Assembly: GCA_021804185.1 (NCBI GenBank)
Contig: JAJZKL010000061.1
Location: forward strand, 1-6,625
Length of the DNA stretch: 6,625 nt
Reading direction: 5' to 3'
DNA from: Thermoplasmata archaeon
GTDB lineage: Archaea; Thermoplasmatota; Thermoplasmata; Thermoplasmatales; Thermoplasmataceae
Made by a program: the position numbers and the translations under genes. Under the pieces are notes generated by a model. It was not told the DNA's origin and searched no databases. It saw only the letters and a list, made by a program, of their open reading frames with translations. The stretch's first letter is position 1. Each line of letters opens with the position of its first letter. Of this stretch, positions 6,162 through 6,625 are shown one piece after another.

Positions 6162-6485
6162 TCACATTTTTGGATCAGGTATTTCGATCTGGATAATGCC
6201 ATTCTCGATCTTCAGGTTGTAAATACGCTGATCCATCACAGCGGGCCCGGAAATACACCTCCCGTTCTCCAGATCGAACACTGATCCGTGCCAGGGACAT
6301 TTGAGAGTTTTTCCATCTATTATTCCGTCCTCCAGCGGAGCGTGGGCATGTGGGCACACGGAATCCATGGCATAGTATCTTCCATTCAGATTTGCTATCA
6401 GCACAGTAGAAGACGGCATAGAAAATCCCTTAATTTCACCAGGTCCAATTTCAGTTTTATTTGCTATCTTCATGTACTTTGCCAT
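6162..6485 (-). CDS. Rieske-type [2Fe-2S] ferredoxin
   Basis: This 107-residue soluble protein is a single Rieske domain and probably carries electrons to a redox partner, as do the ferredoxins of ring-hydroxylating oxygenases and NirD-like proteins. The cluster ligands are clear: C44 and H46 in CPHAHAPLEDG, and C63 and H66 in CPWHGSVFD, with 16 residues between the two boxes. The following NGRCISGPA and the short terminal strands (YNLKIENGIIQIEI) are typical. There is no membrane anchor or Tat signal, so it is not a bc1-type subunit. I chose ATG 6485 over the upstream GTG 6503 because a TATA element is centred about 25 bases upstream of the ATG, implying a leaderless mRNA, and GTG 6503 nearly touches that element. 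No oxygenase or reductase partner is in the window, so its partner is unknown. Confidence 0.9.
   Translation of the reverse strand: MAKYMKIANKTEIGPGEIKGFSMPSSTVLIANLNGRYYAMDSVCPHAHAPLEDGIIDGKTLKCPWHGSVFDLENGRCISGPAVMDQRIYNLKIENGIIQIEIPDPKM
6439..6464 (-). repeat. Left arm of a 26-bp perfect inverted repeat (within Rieske 5' coding)
   Basis: On the - strand this segment begins GCAAATAAAACTGAAA and encodes ANKTEIGP plus the first two bases of the next Gly codon. It is identical over 26 bases to + strand 6599-6624. Weaker, gapped similarity continues on the centre-facing side (about 6465-6498 against 6562-6598). A perfect 26-base match cannot be chance. Confidence 0.9.
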
Positions 6486-6504
6486 GAGTCTGCAACTGGG
6501 CACT

Positions 6505-6516
6505 CTTTATTTAAAG
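6505..6516 (-). promoter_or_regulatory. TATA box of the Rieske gene, near-symmetrical
   Basis: On the - strand this reads CTTTAAATAAAG, centred about 25-26 bases before ATG 6485, consistent with a leaderless transcript. The element is a dyad (CTTTA, two bases, TAAAG), so it also reads as TATA-like on the + strand. There it would place a start near 6537, just upstream of ATG 6545. Confidence 0.6.
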
Positions 6517-6544
6517 TTTAGAGCAAGTTATGTTGTATTGTTCA

Positions 6545-6625
6545 ATGAATTCCATAGTATACAGTATAGCAAGCCTACGGACAAGTGCACATTCAGGTGC
6601 AAATAAAACTGAAATTGGACCTGGC
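6545..6625 (+). CDS. Possible start of a second Rieske gene, or a copied fragment (partial)
   Basis: From ATG 6545 the + strand is open for 27 codons to the window edge, ending in ANKTEIGPG, which matches residues 8-16 of the - strand Rieske protein in the same reading frame. The last codon is GGC where the other copy has GGT, a synonymous change. The 18 residues before the match (from MNSIVYSIASLR) have no Rieske character. By hand alignment, the bases corresponding to the other copy's ATG read ACG (6577-6579) and small indels lie in between, so the homologous start is lost. This may be a divergent paralogue with a new start, a gene remnant, or an artefact at the end of an assembled sequence. 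The dyad TATA element at 6505-6516 could drive it. Confidence 0.3.
   Translation, partial: MNSIVYSIASLRTSAHSGANKTEIGPG
6599..6624 (+). repeat. Right arm of the 26-bp perfect inverted repeat
   Basis: This is the + strand copy of the Rieske N-terminal coding segment, identical over 26 bases to the - strand at 6439-6464. The arms are 134 bases apart and the centre lies near 6531. The match ends one base before the window edge, where C replaces T. Confidence 0.9.

Noticed and set aside
6036..6284. 82-codon + frame (TTG start) across the AMP-binding/Rieske gap
   Set aside because: Its second half is antisense to the well-supported Rieske gene, the composition is not gene-like, and it lacks a ribosome site; the TTTAAAG upstream is not well spaced.
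6486..6503. Six-residue N-terminal extension of the Rieske protein from GTG 6503
   Set aside because: The GTG lies directly beside the TATA element; ATG 6485 fits both the promoter spacing and the family's usual N-terminus.
6288..6521. 77-codon + frame overlapping the Rieske gene
   Set aside because: It is antisense to the CxH and CxxH Rieske boxes and has no recognisable features.
1..6625. CRISPR arrays, tRNA or rRNA genes, insertion sequences
   Set aside because: No regularly spaced repeats, cloverleaf elements, transposase motifs or terminal inverted repeats with target duplications were seen; the only long repeat is the 26-bp Rieske pair.

Overview
The window looks like chromosomal DNA of an acidophilic or thermophilic archaeon, most likely class Thermoplasmata (Thermoplasmatales relatives). 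The basis is the protein set (archaeal-type Fe/Mn superoxide dismutase with His where most homologues have Gln, archaeal Ogg2-type 8-oxoguanine glycosylase, fused Nnr), heavy AGA/AGG and ATA codon use, moderate GC by eye, and archaeal TATA elements about 25-27 bases upstream of start codons. The lineage is inferred; no marker gene here proves it.

Layout. Positions 1-137 may be the 3' end of an unidentified gene on the + strand. Positions 138-441 hold no convincing gene, only the sod promoter at the right end. Five full-length + strand genes follow: sod (442-1056), an ornithine cyclodeaminase/mu-crystallin family NAD(P)-dependent enzyme (1123-2094), ogg2 (2116-2760), nnr (2868-4268), and a divergent AMP-binding (acyl-CoA synthetase-like) protein (4292-5989). 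After a 172-base convergent gap, a small Rieske [2Fe-2S] ferredoxin is encoded on the - strand (6162-6485). At the far right edge an open + strand frame contains an inverted, partly perfect copy of the first part of the Rieske gene.

The + strand genes are tightly packed and could be read as an operon. However, most have their own TATA-like box at the distance expected for a leaderless transcript, in two cases inside the 3' end of the preceding gene. Independent, mostly leaderless transcription therefore fits better.

Functionally, three genes deal with chemical damage: superoxide (Sod), oxidised guanine in DNA (Ogg2) and hydrated NAD(P)H (Nnr). The AMP-binding protein keeps the overall adenylate-forming fold but has lost several motifs needed for ATP handling, so it may be a pseudoenzyme or have a changed reaction. 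The two most notable signals are this motif loss and the inverted Rieske 5' copy, which is either a divergent paralogue/gene remnant or an assembly or cloning artefact at the sequence end.
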